Positions 49,809-63,689 of a stretch of DNA of 64,000 nt are shown piece by piece (within the stretch, counting starts at the first letter, position 1; every line of letters begins with the position of its first letter). Source of the DNA: Aphis gossypii (lineage: Eukaryota > Arthropoda > Insecta > Hemiptera > Aphididae); the NCBI RefSeq assembly GCF_020184175.1, contig NC_065530.1:46291260-46355259 (forward strand). Direction: 5' to 3'. The translations under genes and the position numbers were made by a program. The notes under the pieces were generated by a model that did no database searches, was not told the origin of the DNA, and saw only the letters and a list, made by a program, of their open reading frames with translations.

Positions 49809-50105
49809 TTATTGTTTCGCGGTGTTTAGCAAGCGAAGTTTCTGTTGGCCCATATACGCCTGCAGTTCGCGGATGTCGCCTGCGATCTCGTCGATTTTCG
49901 TTTGGATCCCGTTCCAAATGTCGATGGGCAGTTGTGTGGTGGTTGACGTCGCCAGATCGGTACCGGAATACGTCTTAACTGGGTAGTCGGAATAACGGCC
50001 CATCAGGTATCCGAGGACAATCGATGTGACAGCCAACATCAAGTGCATTCGATTTTTGGCGAAGAAACGCCTCGCGGCGCATAAAACGTTTGTTTTCATT
50101 CTCAT
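49809..50105 (-). CDS. Small single-pass membrane protein, unknown family (98 aa)
   Basis: A single uninterrupted frame, clearly richer in GC and with more varied codon use than its AT-rich surroundings, encodes 98 residues. The N-terminus is basic and lacks acidic residues (R2, K4, R12, R13, K17, R19). A hydrophobic helix follows at about 20-36 (MHLMLAVTSIVLGYLMG). After a Ser/Thr-rich spacer, residues 61-93 form a likely amphipathic or coiled-coil helix with Ile and Leu at spaced positions. The first ATG is at 50105; an upstream in-frame TTG also exists. A basic presequence plus one helix could suggest a mitochondrial or ER tail, but I do not recognise the family. It has no obvious intron; an AATAAA follows the stop. 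It could be an intronless gene, the last exon of a longer gene, or a retrocopy. Confidence 0.6.
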   Translation of the reverse strand: MRMKTNVLCAARRFFAKNRMHLMLAVTSIVLGYLMGRYSDYPVKTYSGTDLATSTTTQLPIDIWNGIQTKIDEIAGDIRELQAYMGQQKLRLLNTAKQ

Positions 50106-53100
50106 GACGACGGCGATGACGATCAATTATCAAACTATATTAAGTATCAACCACAACGTGTATAATAAAGCGATAATATTACAATACGGTTTACTCGACG
50201 ATAGAAATGTAATGCTCATTCGTCGAATATGAAAAATAAAAGGTCATTGAAAAATCACATAGATGATGCATAATAAAATGACTACAGATAAGTTTTGTCC
50301 ATAGACGTATTGATATAAAACACATAGATACCGCATGATAACGTGAACCGCGATTTCCAAGAAAAATAATCGTTTTGGAATTTATACAGTTATTCTTTTA
50401 AAGCGATTGTGTGATTCAAGTGTTTGTATTCGTGGACTAAATAGTAAGCTGTGGTAACTGGTTTAACGTATACATAGTTATATGTCTTGTGTAGGATAGG
50501 AAATTGGGTAGCGGTAAACGTTTAATAACCGAGAAATTCGGACTTGTTAAACGGTAATGTAAACGTTTATAAACATAGTATAAACGGAGATCAAGCGTTT
50601 GGTATATTTGGTACCGATAACCAAAACCGTGGTCGAGTTTGTTTATACTTTTGCCACCTATAATCAGCGCCGTCAAATTATTTTTTGGAAATCACGATAG
50701 TACAGTTGTAGGTATACGCGTATATGTTGTTGTGGTGGAATGCATAACTAGGAATGTCTACATTAGTGTTCTTTTTGTTGGTGTTACTCATCGACCTTAT
50801 ATTAAACGGTGAAAAATTATGTGGTGTAACGTTGCTTGTGATTGCTCTACATAAAATACAATTACAGTGTGATAATATTATATCAATCCGGCTATCACTA
50901 CTTGTGTGAAGATATAACATTAAGCTTTGCTATAAAATACTGCTCTACGTTTAGCCAGCAACTATGCCCTATCGGTAAGTATTTATACATCTACATTAGT
51001 ATCTAAAGATCTATACGTATAATATTATATCCTAAGCGAAGAAGTAATATAAACCAATAAGTAGTTTCATTACTTAATAATGTAAGGTTGTGAAAAATAA
51101 GGCTAATGTAAAAAAAACCAAACGATAGAATTGCATTTATATAGGTAATTTTACTTACAACTTACATATTATGATACAAAAAATAAAATTGGTTCCTTAA
51201 AAAAAAATATAAATAATTAATGGATTTGTACTTTAAATAGTCTTCAAAACAAATAGTTTTAAATTAATCGATCTGCAGCATTGGTAATAATTTATGGTAT
51301 AAATAATGACGTTATGGTATGATATTTTAATTGTACTTATAGTGATATTATATTACCTACGCAGTGGTGTACACTTTTTTTATCGTTTCGTTTTTCGATT
51401 TTGTGTCCAATTTTTGCTAAATGTGTGTCAAGACTATAAAAAATTATACGACTGTATTAATCATCATTAAAAGACCATTCGGGAAACTGCTTCGAATTTC
51501 TGATGCGTGTTATATATTATTATTAACTGCAGAGTGAGTGCTCGTTAGTCGTTTATGTATATACAATCAGCACTTGCCCGAAGGCTGTGAGTCTCGGCGA
51601 GGTGTCAGCCGCTTATAAAAAAAAGTAAAATAAAATAAAAAACAAACTTTTTGAATGACTTTCAGAAGTGTAAAAAACCCAATAAATTCTATTTCAATTT
51701 CAGACATTTTTGTTAAGATTAAAATGAAGACGAATATTATTATCAGTACTATAATCCAATTATGTAATAGCACCAATTATCATAAAAATAAACTCGTATC
51801 TGAATATACGCTTTTTATCAGTATTCGTACGATTGAGATTTTCCCGAATTTCTCACGATTTTTATAGGTAGATACTAAACTATTCACTAAATGTGTTTAA
51901 AATATAAGCATTATATTAATATGTTATTAACCATTCGATTTGTAATTTGTATAATACTATATACACGTTAACGACGTAGTATTTAAAATTATAACGAAAT
52001 AAATGATTTATAGTTGGAAATATCAATTGGTAATAAATTATATTTTTTATAAATTATTTTATATGAGTACATACCGCAATACTGTTTACTCGTGTGATGT
52101 TTTCATCTTAGAAATATATATATATCATTGAAAATATTCGTTTAGCTTTAGCAGAATCGATTTTGTGTAGTTTACTTTAATATTAGAGTGAATTGACTTA
52201 ACCTTCAAGACTCTCCCCAACACTGATCGTTGAAGTGGTTCTTGATTTCTTGAATCATTCGCTTTTTATTAAACTAGACGTTAAAGTATTTATTATTGAA
52301 TAGGTTTCCTTGTAAAATTATATTATATTCACTTTTACTGTATAATATACATATATTACTTTTTTATTTGTAAACTAAAACTTAACTTTACTCAATAATT
52401 ATCAGTAACTAGATTACAATATTCAGCTTTCGTTGGTTGTATTGAGATGTTTTCTTCTGTGGACTGCAATTTACAGAGTGGTCATCTAGCTCTTCTATCA
52501 TTTAATTTGTGCTGTATTAGTTTTTATATTTTCCCTATTAGTTCTTACCAAAAAATTATAAATATTTAAAACTAGTTAAATTTTTAAATGCCCTAAATTA
52601 GGGAACCCCTTGTAAATTAAATGGTTGAGTGAAGGGGGTGTTTTAAACTATTAAACAGATTTAGGTTTGAGGTTAGAGAAATATCGAAACTCAAAGAATC
52701 AAGTAGAGGTGAAAAAGCTATTACGTAAAATATGTAAGCAGTACGTACCTACCATTATTATTATTATTGTTATCTCACGAGAAAATGTGCTTTAGGCAAG
52801 ACGGCCTCGGTAAAATGTCGTTATTAGCGTCAATAAATATATTATATCATATGTGCAGGTGTGTGTTTCTATCGAATGTTATAAATGTATACCTATACAA
52901 TATCTCCAACCATATATCGTTATTATTATATTATGCGTGTGCGATATTAATTTTTACCAATCATACACGCGATGTCGATTTTTTTAGTATTCCCATTTAA
53001 TTTATTCGTCGGGCGATCTCGAATTTCTCATATTATTATTAATTTTTTCCTGTTCACAGGATTTTATGTAAAAAAAATCGTATTCTTCGTTTCCATTCGC

Positions 53101-55429
53101 GTAGATCTGTTAACAGATTTCTTTTTGCGTAAACTGCAGCAGACACGCGAAAATGTCGTAAAATTTAAATTTATTCCATCAGTGTGTGACGCAAACGTCC
53201 GACATCAAACGTCTCCGTAAATAGTATACATTACTTGCGCGCTTTATCCTTATTATAATAATATACAACATTATTCGCACACTCAAATAAGACGTAGGTA
53301 TTTACAAATAAATATTATTATTTTAAAAACACACTTCTATTTTACTGTTGGTATGTACCTACTAACTATAAATACAGAAATTGCGCGATTTTATGTTGTA
53401 TAATAATATATATTTACATAAAATGCATACACATATATATAATAATATAGTGAATGCTATATTTAGCTAAGTATCAATTAAGGAAGGCGTTAAATATAAT
53501 TAATAATAGGTATGTAATATTAGTTAATAATGTTGAAAATACGATCATTTAAAAAGCAAAAGAATTCAAAAATTAAGACAATTGCATTTTATAAATTTTT
53601 TTTTATTTCTAATTAAAACAAGCAATATAATAATAATATGATAACGTTGATGTATCGGATGACAAATATTGTACCATCTGTACCATCGCATTCTAATAAT
53701 AATGATCCCGTTCTCGCGTGTATACCTATATATATATGTATACGCATATTGGTGTATTATATTATTGTGTTATTACCATAATCTATTTTCCAGCGTCCAG
53801 TTATAAATTAAATTTATTAATGCGATCTATAGGAACACTCGACCATATAGGATTAAAATACGCATAATATGTATATTTTCTAATCTACCACATGTGTTTA
53901 TCGTTTTTAGTTCGGCGTTAAAACAATTTTTTTCCAATAAAATATACAAGATTCGATCCTCCCTCCCCCCACGCGTGCGCTATAAAATAACCAAAATGTG
54001 TAGATATATATATACGACTAACATCGATATAAAAATCAGCACATTCAATTTATTTAATTATCACGGCGACAAAGATAATATAATAATATATATACACATA
54101 ATATAAAATATCTTTTCACGTATTCTTACGACGTCTGTATATATTATTATAAATATGTAATATAAGTATATTATATAGGTGCGTATAATAATCTTGTATA
54201 TACATAAAAATACGCGCTGAATAACACCTATATTAGATGGGTAGTATAGGTATGGGTGCTCATAAATATATATTAGGTATACCTACATAACACACGTCGC
54301 AGTAGCCGGGTTTATTAATACTATTATTATTATTATTTTCGTCTGTTTTACGATCCTGACGACTAATTCACGAATAAATAGGTGATTAGGTAGGATAGAA
54401 GCACGGCATGCAAATATCGTACGAGCTATAAAAGTTACTGGTATATAAGACTATATTGAGAAAACAAAAATGTAAATATATACCTACCTATATAATATAA
54501 TATCGATTACCAACCGCAGATGGCTGATTACAGTCTGCAATATTATAATATCCATAGACCTAGCTCAAATTGATTTCACAATTATTAAGAAGTTAGTGAT
54601 TATTATATAGGTGTATATATGTATTTTTTTTTTAATTTTAAGCTAATACGGGTGAAAAAATATTCAAAACGTGGGTATTTTTGTGAGATATTTGAAGATA
54701 TATGTATAGATGTATGTAAGACATATGAAACACATGCTATTATATAAGTACATGAGTGATTTGAGTACGTAAATATGTTTTAAAATATCTGCCTAATGAA
54801 CGAAAAGATTTTTTTTTTAAATTGGTACTATATCGATAATCTACGCTTTCAGATTTAAGTACATTTTAGAAATTCTCACTGACGATGTCGGTAATAGGTA
54901 AGAGATAAATTTTTGTTGCTTCATCTTACATAGCAAACATTCTTTTCTGCATGATATATATATAGTAGTTACGTATAACATATATACTAATAATTAAAAA
55001 AGTGCATTTCTGTGATGAAATTAACTCAAGTTAGTAGTAAAGTTAACAAAAATATATTCAAATGTAAAAGTTAAGTTTTATTATGGAAAATAATATTACG
55101 CTTGACTGTTAAAAAGAAGATAACCCATTTTTTTACCATCTGGGTTACATTTATTATAGTGTTCGTGCAAATTTTCAATTCTTTTAAATAATAAATAATA
55201 TTAGGTATAATAATTTCGTAATCTATACAAAAACAAATCACTCAAATAATAATTATTGAGACGAAAAACGAATTATATACTTTTTTCCCGAGTCATGAAG
55301 TAGTAGGTACGATGTAAGTATCTGGCAATTAAATAATATGTAAATAATATATGTTTTATAATTGTAACTTCAACAATAAACGGTCACTCGCGCTTCCTAT
55401 AATATGTTTTTATGACTTAGTATAGGGGG
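50106..55429. other. AT-rich non-coding region
   Basis: Apart from the possible LINE tail near 51.6 kb, no exon, repeat end or RNA gene is supported. Frames at 50437-50676 and 50678-50920 (minus), 52767-53000 and 52972-53220 are short and motif-free. Confidence 0.4.
51535..51645 (+). mobile_element. Possible 3' tail of a non-LTR retrotransposon
   Basis: GGCGAGGTGTCAGCCGC, a GC-rich motif, is followed directly by an A-rich tail (TTATAAAAAAAAGTAAAATAAAATAAAAAAC). A GC-rich segment abruptly ending in an imperfect poly-A tail is the expected look of a 5'-truncated LINE. The left edge is unclear and no reverse transcriptase frame is visible. Confidence 0.4.
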
Positions 55430-56250
55430 AAAAAGTTGTTGGACGACGCGCGTACATCATATTTTTGTAGGTACACGCGTCTAAAAAAGTAATGTAATAA
55501 TATTATTTTAACACACACGCCGTACCTATATCTATATATATGATAATGTGTACTCATGACGCGTGCCTCGGACTGTGTATAGGTAAGTACATATTATACA
55601 CGTAAAGGTACCTACGATCGATGCGTGCGTATTATATGTACATATATAAATATAGTTAAGAGAGAGATTTTCACCTGTCGCCGCCGTCCGTTTCAATTAC
55701 ACCCCCTCGGGACACGTCGTAGTCGAGAGAGCTATATATACTATACATTATAATATAAACCGTGTATATTATGAAGTTTCGTACATATAAGGTTAGTCCA
55801 TATATATATATATAAATTATGTATAATACCTATGCATTACGTACTTATATACTTATACGCTCCATACTACGTTTGATATATATATATACCTTATACTTGT
55901 GCGCGTGTGCCGCAAACCGACTTTATATTAATACATATATATATATCAACTATTCTCGGGCACTTCCCTCAATAGTGGAGCACCTGCAACCGTCTTGCGG
56001 TATTATTATGATATTGTTTTATCGCCACGGTCGACTATATAGTGGGTATTATAATAATACGTCGCGCGCGCGCAGTAAATTACACTTGAAATTTATGCGA
56101 GTCGGAAACGATATAACCTCTATATAATAATAATAGGAACCGAGGGAATTCGCATTTGTAACACCCCCTCTCCATCACCACATCGTCGTACATAAATTTG
56201 CGCGACGAATTCTGAAGGAGTTTTTGAATATTGTTCGTCATTTAAATGCC
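55430..56250. promoter_or_regulatory. CpG-rich patch
   Basis: CpG words (GACGACGCGCG near 55443, CGCCGCCGTCCG near 55679, CGTCGCGCGCGCGC near 56061) cluster among TA microsatellites. A frame of 102 codons at 55819-56127 has no motif. Possible promoter; direction unknown. Confidence 0.25.
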
Positions 56251-59200
56251 ACCGGCGGAGTTTAATACACATATATACTACAGAGTGTCTAGTGTCTATA
56301 CAATAATGTATGCACCTTTACCGACCCATCAAATATCCTCAAACACGCCTTTCGAGGACTCGGAGCGTAATTTGGAGTTGAGAATAGTGTATGTAAATTC
56401 TACCCAAAATGATGTAAAAAATAAAGTCTCTGGTAAATTCTGCCCAGAAGTTTCGCAAAAAAAATTTAATCATATTATGTACATTTCGTTAAAACTAAAA
56501 CTTAATTAAGAAAAAATGAGTTTTTAATGTTTTTATGAAATGTTATTAATCTATATGAGTGAATTCGTCAAAAATATCGACACACCGACAGTCATCGGTA
56601 ATGGTGTTTTATTATTAGGTAGATACCTATACCTATATTTATGATCTCATTACTAAATGCATAGAAGATATTATCAACACGCACCATTGTAATGTATTGT
56701 CATTGATTTTGAAAAAGCTATCCAGAATAAATGCAAATCTGTTTGTTTTGACCTAATGCTTCAATATAATTTAATCGATAGTTATAGTTATGGTTTATAG
56801 TTATATTAGTCGAAAAATACAGTCATTCTTTCAGAAGATATATTATAACGAATCAGCCCATCATGCTTACGCATGTGTGAATCGTTTCGTTAATATTTAA
56901 AAAGTTAAAATAATACTCATTGTCTTATTTTTGCATCTATAAATACGAATAAAATTGGTTTAAATTAAATAAATTGTATATTATTTCTTATAGGATTTTA
57001 CTTGAAGTTTTAACATAAGATATATTACCGATCGCCACTGATATATAGGATTCCACGCGTTTATATATTTCCCAGTTATAGGTACGACAAGAACGTTCTG
57101 GCAAACCAGAGACCGCGATTTCATTATAAAATATATTACACTACGATCGAATAATTTAATTTCATGATAAAAACAGGTGAAATACAAAACATCTTTTTTT
57201 GTAACCAAATTTATTCAGCGTAATGTAGTTACTAATTTACGACATATGCAAAAATTCTAAGCAACGTTTTTAACACCAACCTCCCAACTCTAACGATATA
57301 AGAACTTTAATTTCATAGGTGCTCGGGAAAGGTACCTAATATCTAAACACAATAATGTTAAATATTATAAATTTTATAATAGTCTAAAATACTTTGTGGA
57401 TCATAAATACGCAGACGCTGTTTTTCTAGTCTTATGATATTATTATTCTTACCATCACATTCAAATATACAGTTTATTTCATTACTCGTATCGTTTTTTC
57501 TTTTTTAAACGAGTATTTTCGACAGGTGTACCCTGAACCTATATATAATTATCGTGATGTACGACCGATGCAGCGATTAATTAACCGGGTGCGAAGGACT
57601 CATTGTTTATAAATAATATTTTAACACGAATGCAAAACGTCTAGCGTATATTTAACATAATGTATTATATATTATTTATATCGTGACTAAAACCATCACC
57701 ATTTTTAAGCAAACCGAGTCTTTAAAAATTTCAAGCTTACATAGGTATATTATGTATACTGCATAGTGCATAGGTACTTAATATAATAAACTGGGAATCT
57801 GAGAGAGAAAAATTAAAACGGTTTTATTTGAAGACATTAAAATTTTATTCCGCTGTCGTCGTCCGACTTCATGCAGGATATGCACTAAGACTAAGCTGTA
57901 TATTGTATAACTATCTACATAAGTAGTAAGTACTACCTAGCCTAACTATACAACGGAATCGTCCAAGTTTCGTTACACACCAATAATTCTGTACTCCGTT
58001 TTTATTTTGCATAGGTATATTTTGTCATTTTGAGCATAATTTAAAATAATATAACGTCATTATTACCTAAGTTTTACATAATACGATCATTATTACGTAT
58101 ATACATAACGTTATACTATGTATATTGTATATGCATTCAACGAAATCGTTGTCATATGCATATACCATAATACCTACACCATTGATTATAGAATAGACTA
58201 TTCTAGCCTATACATAGTCATTAGTACACTGTATTATATCATAATATTAATATATATATTATACGACACAATAAGTCTATTAGAAATAAATTTTCAAAAC
58301 GCCAGCGACTGTATTGTATTATAATATTATACAGATGTTTATTTTAAGTGTCTACAATCATAGTTTTTAAAAAAATTAATTTTTTTTAACATTTAAGTTT
58401 AAAAAATAACATTAAAAAAATTATATTTTTTATAACTTATTAAAATTTTTAAGTTTTTACTTTTTTGAACTACATCATACAAATTTGATATCATATTTTG
58501 AAGCAAAATACTTGTTTAATATTTTGATATTTTATAATAATTTATTAAATTGAAAATGAGTAGTTAAATTAGTAATATCATTCAAAAAATGCTCAAAAAA
58601 AAAAAAAAAACAATTACAATAAAATACAATAAAAAAATATAGTAATAATATATTATATTTTTCAAAATAATGAGTATAAATAATAATTACTATATATTTA
58701 AAAATACTAGCTGTCACAAGACTTAATTATATATACGAATATAATCGTTTGACCAACGCTCAAATAAGGTGCATTATTATCAAACTATCGTTATTACAGT
58801 ATATTATATGTTTTGGATTTTTATTGTGACATTACATATTATAATATTATTATTAGTATAGTAGATAGAACTACAGAAGTATTATTATTATTGTATTACG
58901 TTTGCATGACCTCGTTGTGTATTTTCCAAATCATATCGTGAATACTATACGGTCCATTCATATAATATATCCGGTAAATATATATTATCGTGACCTTAAT
59001 TGGTTAGGGTGTTTGAATTTTTTGGTTGTTAACGTTAAGTCAATGTAAAATGTGTTATCTAATGCGTTAGTATATAAGACTGAGACACATACACGATTAT
59101 ACGAGTATAACTACGTACTTAAATTGACTTAAATTGTACTACGTACAAATTAATATGATTACAATAAAATTGTAGTGCCTATATTTAAATTCTGGTAAAT

Positions 59201-62200
59201 ATTAATATTTATCAGACAACAGTGTTGTAATAAACACTAAGCAATTGTTACTTGAGAAAGTAAGTGAATGCTATTATTTTATTACTATTGGTTTATAATG
59301 TAATATTAGTATACTACTAATACTTGCTGAATTTATAATAAATAATATTATTATGCAGTATGTTTTGACAACTTTATACTGCAAATTATATGGTTTACGG
59401 CATTATACGTACATGTAGGTAAATACGTTCAGAATATTATATACACTATAATATGTGTTTTAAGGAGTGTTCTGATAAAATATTTTATATCATTGCAAAT
59501 TTATCTGAATATAAAAATAATACAAACATAATCGTATGATAAAATAAAAATGAGTCATTGTAGCATTATCACATAATATGTTAGTACTTAAACTTAGATA
59601 TAATAATGTTGTAAGCACCAGTAATGCGATTTGTTTCCCTTACTCTATTTTATTATAACAGTTCAATATAATTTGTAATAATATACCAATGTATATTGTA
59701 TATATATATATGCACCTGTTACTTATGACTCAATTTAAACTTTAAACACAACTTCGAGCGAAAAACAATATCTATTACATTGACCCCTGAACACATTAAA
59801 CATACACTAACATTTTGGATGATTAGTGTAAAATGCATACAGGCATACACTGGTGTATTATAATAGGTATCTAAGTGGTATGTTGAGTTGAAATCACTTG
59901 GAGTGTGGATGAAAAACAATTGGAAAATGACAGTTTAGCGGTCAAGAGCGCATTTTCGATGAAAAACCTGGAGGTTACTGAGAACGCTCAAGTCCACTAA
60001 TGGGTTTAATGTTTTTATAGTAATATAAGTATCTAACCCGTGACAAAGATCTTATAAATAGAGGATTATATGTATGTCAGACAAAAATGGGCCGGAATTA
60101 GATGCTGAGTAACTGAATACGCACTATGATAAAAACGATACACAAAATTACAAAAAAAAAAAAAATCCAAATTTATGTAGGTACAATTTACTGAAAAAAT
60201 ATGTTTTTATATTATATTTGTAACACTCAATAGAAAGTGAATTTATCGGAAAACGTTAAATACCGTTTGGGGACGCACGTGAAAAATTGTCAAACGCTTA
60301 TGAACACTTACATTACCTCGTCATAGTCTCTACTTGGATTTTGCAAATTTTTGTTTTACCAGCAATATTTCAACATCAATAAGTTCAACATCCAAAACAA
60401 AAGTCGTGAGCACATGAATGTTTGAATTTTATGGAGGCTTAGAATTATTAAATCGCTAAAAAAAATTCAAAACTGAAGTTCATGTATGTTTTAATACAAC
60501 GCAAGTTAGCAATGGGTTACCAAGATATCCAAAATAAATTATATTAAATAAAATATAATATAAACGTATAATATTATATAATATTTTATATTATACGTAT
60601 TATTTCATTTATTTTTACACCCTAAGGAATGGGTCAAGAGTGAGTGCTTGAATACCATAGAACGTGACAGAAATTACAAAAATCTGGTTAGGAATTTTCA
60701 GGAATAGAGTACTGATAGTAATACTAGGTAATTATTCACGAGAAAAAATTTATAAAATTTAGAGATAGGGTGATAGATTAATGTATGTGTGTTATTCACT
60801 TTGAGTTCGAGTCAAATATATATTTAACAACAACACACACATAATATAATATTATAAATTATTATGTTTCGCATTGATGTATACTAAGAAACCGTATTGT
60901 TGTGTATGTGTGTTATTCCTCGAAGTTGTAAAAAATAACAATTGCTTACAATAATTTACCATTATACATATATATTACATATTATACTTAAATAATACAG
61001 TGTATACGACCCTTCCGGCGTATATATATATATATATATTATATTATATTAACACTTAGTTCTTAGGCGTTGCCAAAACGCGTTCAAATCACATGACGCT
61101 TGTACGTACGAAGTTTATGACCCGCGAAACAGCTATAATATTATAACAGTCGTGCAAGAGGGTGGCAAGCTGCTGTTATATAATATAGTACAGAATAATG
61201 CAATACCACTGGCCAGTTTCCAATAAACGCGAAATAATAATTCGCGTTGTACGTAATACCGGATGTCGGGCGTGTACAATAGATACAACAATAACAACGC
61301 ATATATTATTATAACTTATAAGACCGAAACGAGTAAAGATATTTTACCGAAAACGTTATGTTATTGCGTATATGAGCTATGCTACGACACCAATAGTATT
61401 TTCGATTATCGGCAGCAGCGAGTGTAAGTATTTTTTTAGTATAGGTCACCCCACAACAGCATTATCAATTTTGTTTGGACTTGTGGGGAGCATATTATAA
61501 ATATATAAATACCTTCGCCGTGGATGTGCAACCCGCGATTATACAATAACTTTATTAATAAAGCTGTTGTAGAGATGAAAAGTGAATAATAATATTCTAA
61601 TTAAGTCGGACGGATGAACAAGTAGTCGACTGCGTACCACGGTATAGTTTATTAGTTTATATATAATATATATATATATATAAATATATAAGGTTAACGT
61701 GGTATTACAAGGGTCGACAGATTTATAAGGGGTGACTGACGCCACGGGGTGGAAAAATGTTCAATTCTATCACGCACTTAATCACAAATATGTATATCGG
61801 AATAAAGTGATCGGGTGCTATTAGATTCTTGTGGCTACTATATTTATATAAGTACGACAGTGATTCGGACGACCTCCCTGCAGTACTACGACATATGCAT
61901 CGTGTTGTATATAAATATATATTAAATAGTCTGCCATTGATTCCGTTTGACCTCTTCGATGGATTACAAAAATGAGTGTGACTGAACTGTGTGTATATAC
62001 TGAATGATATTTTAAAAGTGTTCATTCTCATTTATCCTTTAATAATATATTTTTATTTTAAATAAACTTAAGGACTATGTTTACAAATCTTCAGATTCGT
62101 ATTTAATATAAGGATGTGGTGATACAATTTTTTTTTATCCAATGAGTACCTCCATTTTTTTATTATTAATTGGATAATTTTATTTCGAATGTTATATTGT

Positions 62201-62799
62201 TTCATCGAAATCGAAATTTTAACCACTATAGTAACAGAGTTAATACATTTCAAGGATTAAAAATAAAAATCCATGTTAATAGGAATTGAAAATAATGTGG
62301 GTGTTATAATGTGAAAATTATAGCAATTATTTATTGCACAATTGTATGCATTTTCCGAGTACTCGGTTGATGTAGATAGGTATATTATACTAAATATTAT
62401 CTGTTTACTTTATATTTCACCTAATGATTATTAACAGCTTTAATTTTAGAACCTACATACATTTTAATAAATAGATACTTATCATTTAAATTTAAATTTA
62501 GATGAGTCTAAATTTTCTAAAAATTATATGACTAACAAACTAAAATAAAAAAGAGAGGTATATCCGTATATTCATTTGAAAGGAATGAGTCTGTATCACC
62601 ACAAGCTAATTTTTAAGTGCATTAAAACCTGAGTACATATCTAAAAACGTGATCTTAAAATATGTGCTTATACCTACTGAAAAACAACGAAAATCAGAAT
62701 TTGCATAAACGCATTATTAAAGAATAAAATGGGGTTGAGCTTTATTCTATACGCATATGGTTCCAATCGAGTATAATATGTAGGTACATTATACTTGCG
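56251..62799. other. AT-rich non-coding region
   Basis: No gene is supported. An 87-codon + frame at 56246-56509 begins MPPAEFN and has balanced composition in parts, but its AT-rich end and lack of any motif keep it below the threshold. A (TA)n tract lies at about 61020-61039. Confidence 0.4.
61020..61039. repeat. (TA)n microsatellite
   Basis: Ten TA repeats. Confidence 0.9.
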
Positions 62800-63010
62800 C
62801 GATCGGTGTTTACGAAGCCGATTTACCGGAAAAAGAACTTGTCGATTCGCATCTGCGGGGTCGGCCGTAAATATATAGCAATAATCTCGGCATACGATCG
62901 CCCTAAATCCGTATATACGCATCGCACATCACTGCGGCTGACTGGGACGCGCGTTTTAGTTAAATCAATCACGTGGACGTAACATATAATACACAAACGC
63001 AATTCCACAT
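62800..63010. other. GC-elevated patch open in several frames
   Basis: Composition is well above the flanks and frames are open on both strands (minus 62674-62922 and 62823-63008; a + frame without early Met). No motif distinguishes a coding frame. Confidence 0.2.
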
Positions 63011-63689
63011 ATATACATTATTCATATATAGGACGGGGAGGGTCACTGTACAGTTTTCTTGAGTTAATCATAGACAAGGGTTGTCCAGTCAGACCCTCGA
63101 ATAGGCGCTCCACTGATTTTTTATGTTACTCGAATTGTAGCTACGTCAGCAGTAGATGCATTTACGGGCAGTTGAAGATTTTTACTTAAATCTTTGGCAA
63201 CTCGTATAAAATGAATGTTATTAATAAACACGTATAAACAAAAACAAAATTGAAAATAATGCGTATTCTATTTTTTTTTTTTTAGGTTTATCAAGTCAAC
63301 AGCAACAATTGATTGAATAAACAATAAACTTGGATAATTATATCACAGTACATATATTATATCGATGTATCAATATTTATATCATTGAATGCGAGTCACA
63401 CCGAGTAAAAAAAAAATCATATACCTGCTTAACATCGGCAGACAGGTAATATTATTTGTGTGAACTATTGTAACAAAATTTTCGATTATGTATAAAACTC
63501 ATTATTAATATTTAATATTATACACTAACGCTGCAGTAAAAAACAACGTTATGGGTATTCATATCGGCACGTGAGAAAATTAATCAAAAAATAGTTTTTT
63601 TTTTTTTTTGTAATATTATTATTATTTTAGAGTCGTCACCGTCATTATGACGTGATATAGGTAGATACCTACCTAATAATATAATATAA
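63011..63689. other. Mostly AT-rich non-coding region
   Basis: No feature supported beyond homopolymer runs. Confidence 0.4.

Noticed and set aside
56246..56509. 87-codon + ORF MPPAEFN as a gene
   Set aside because: No motif, AT-driven C-terminal half, and no poly(A) signal or splice context that would favour it over chance.
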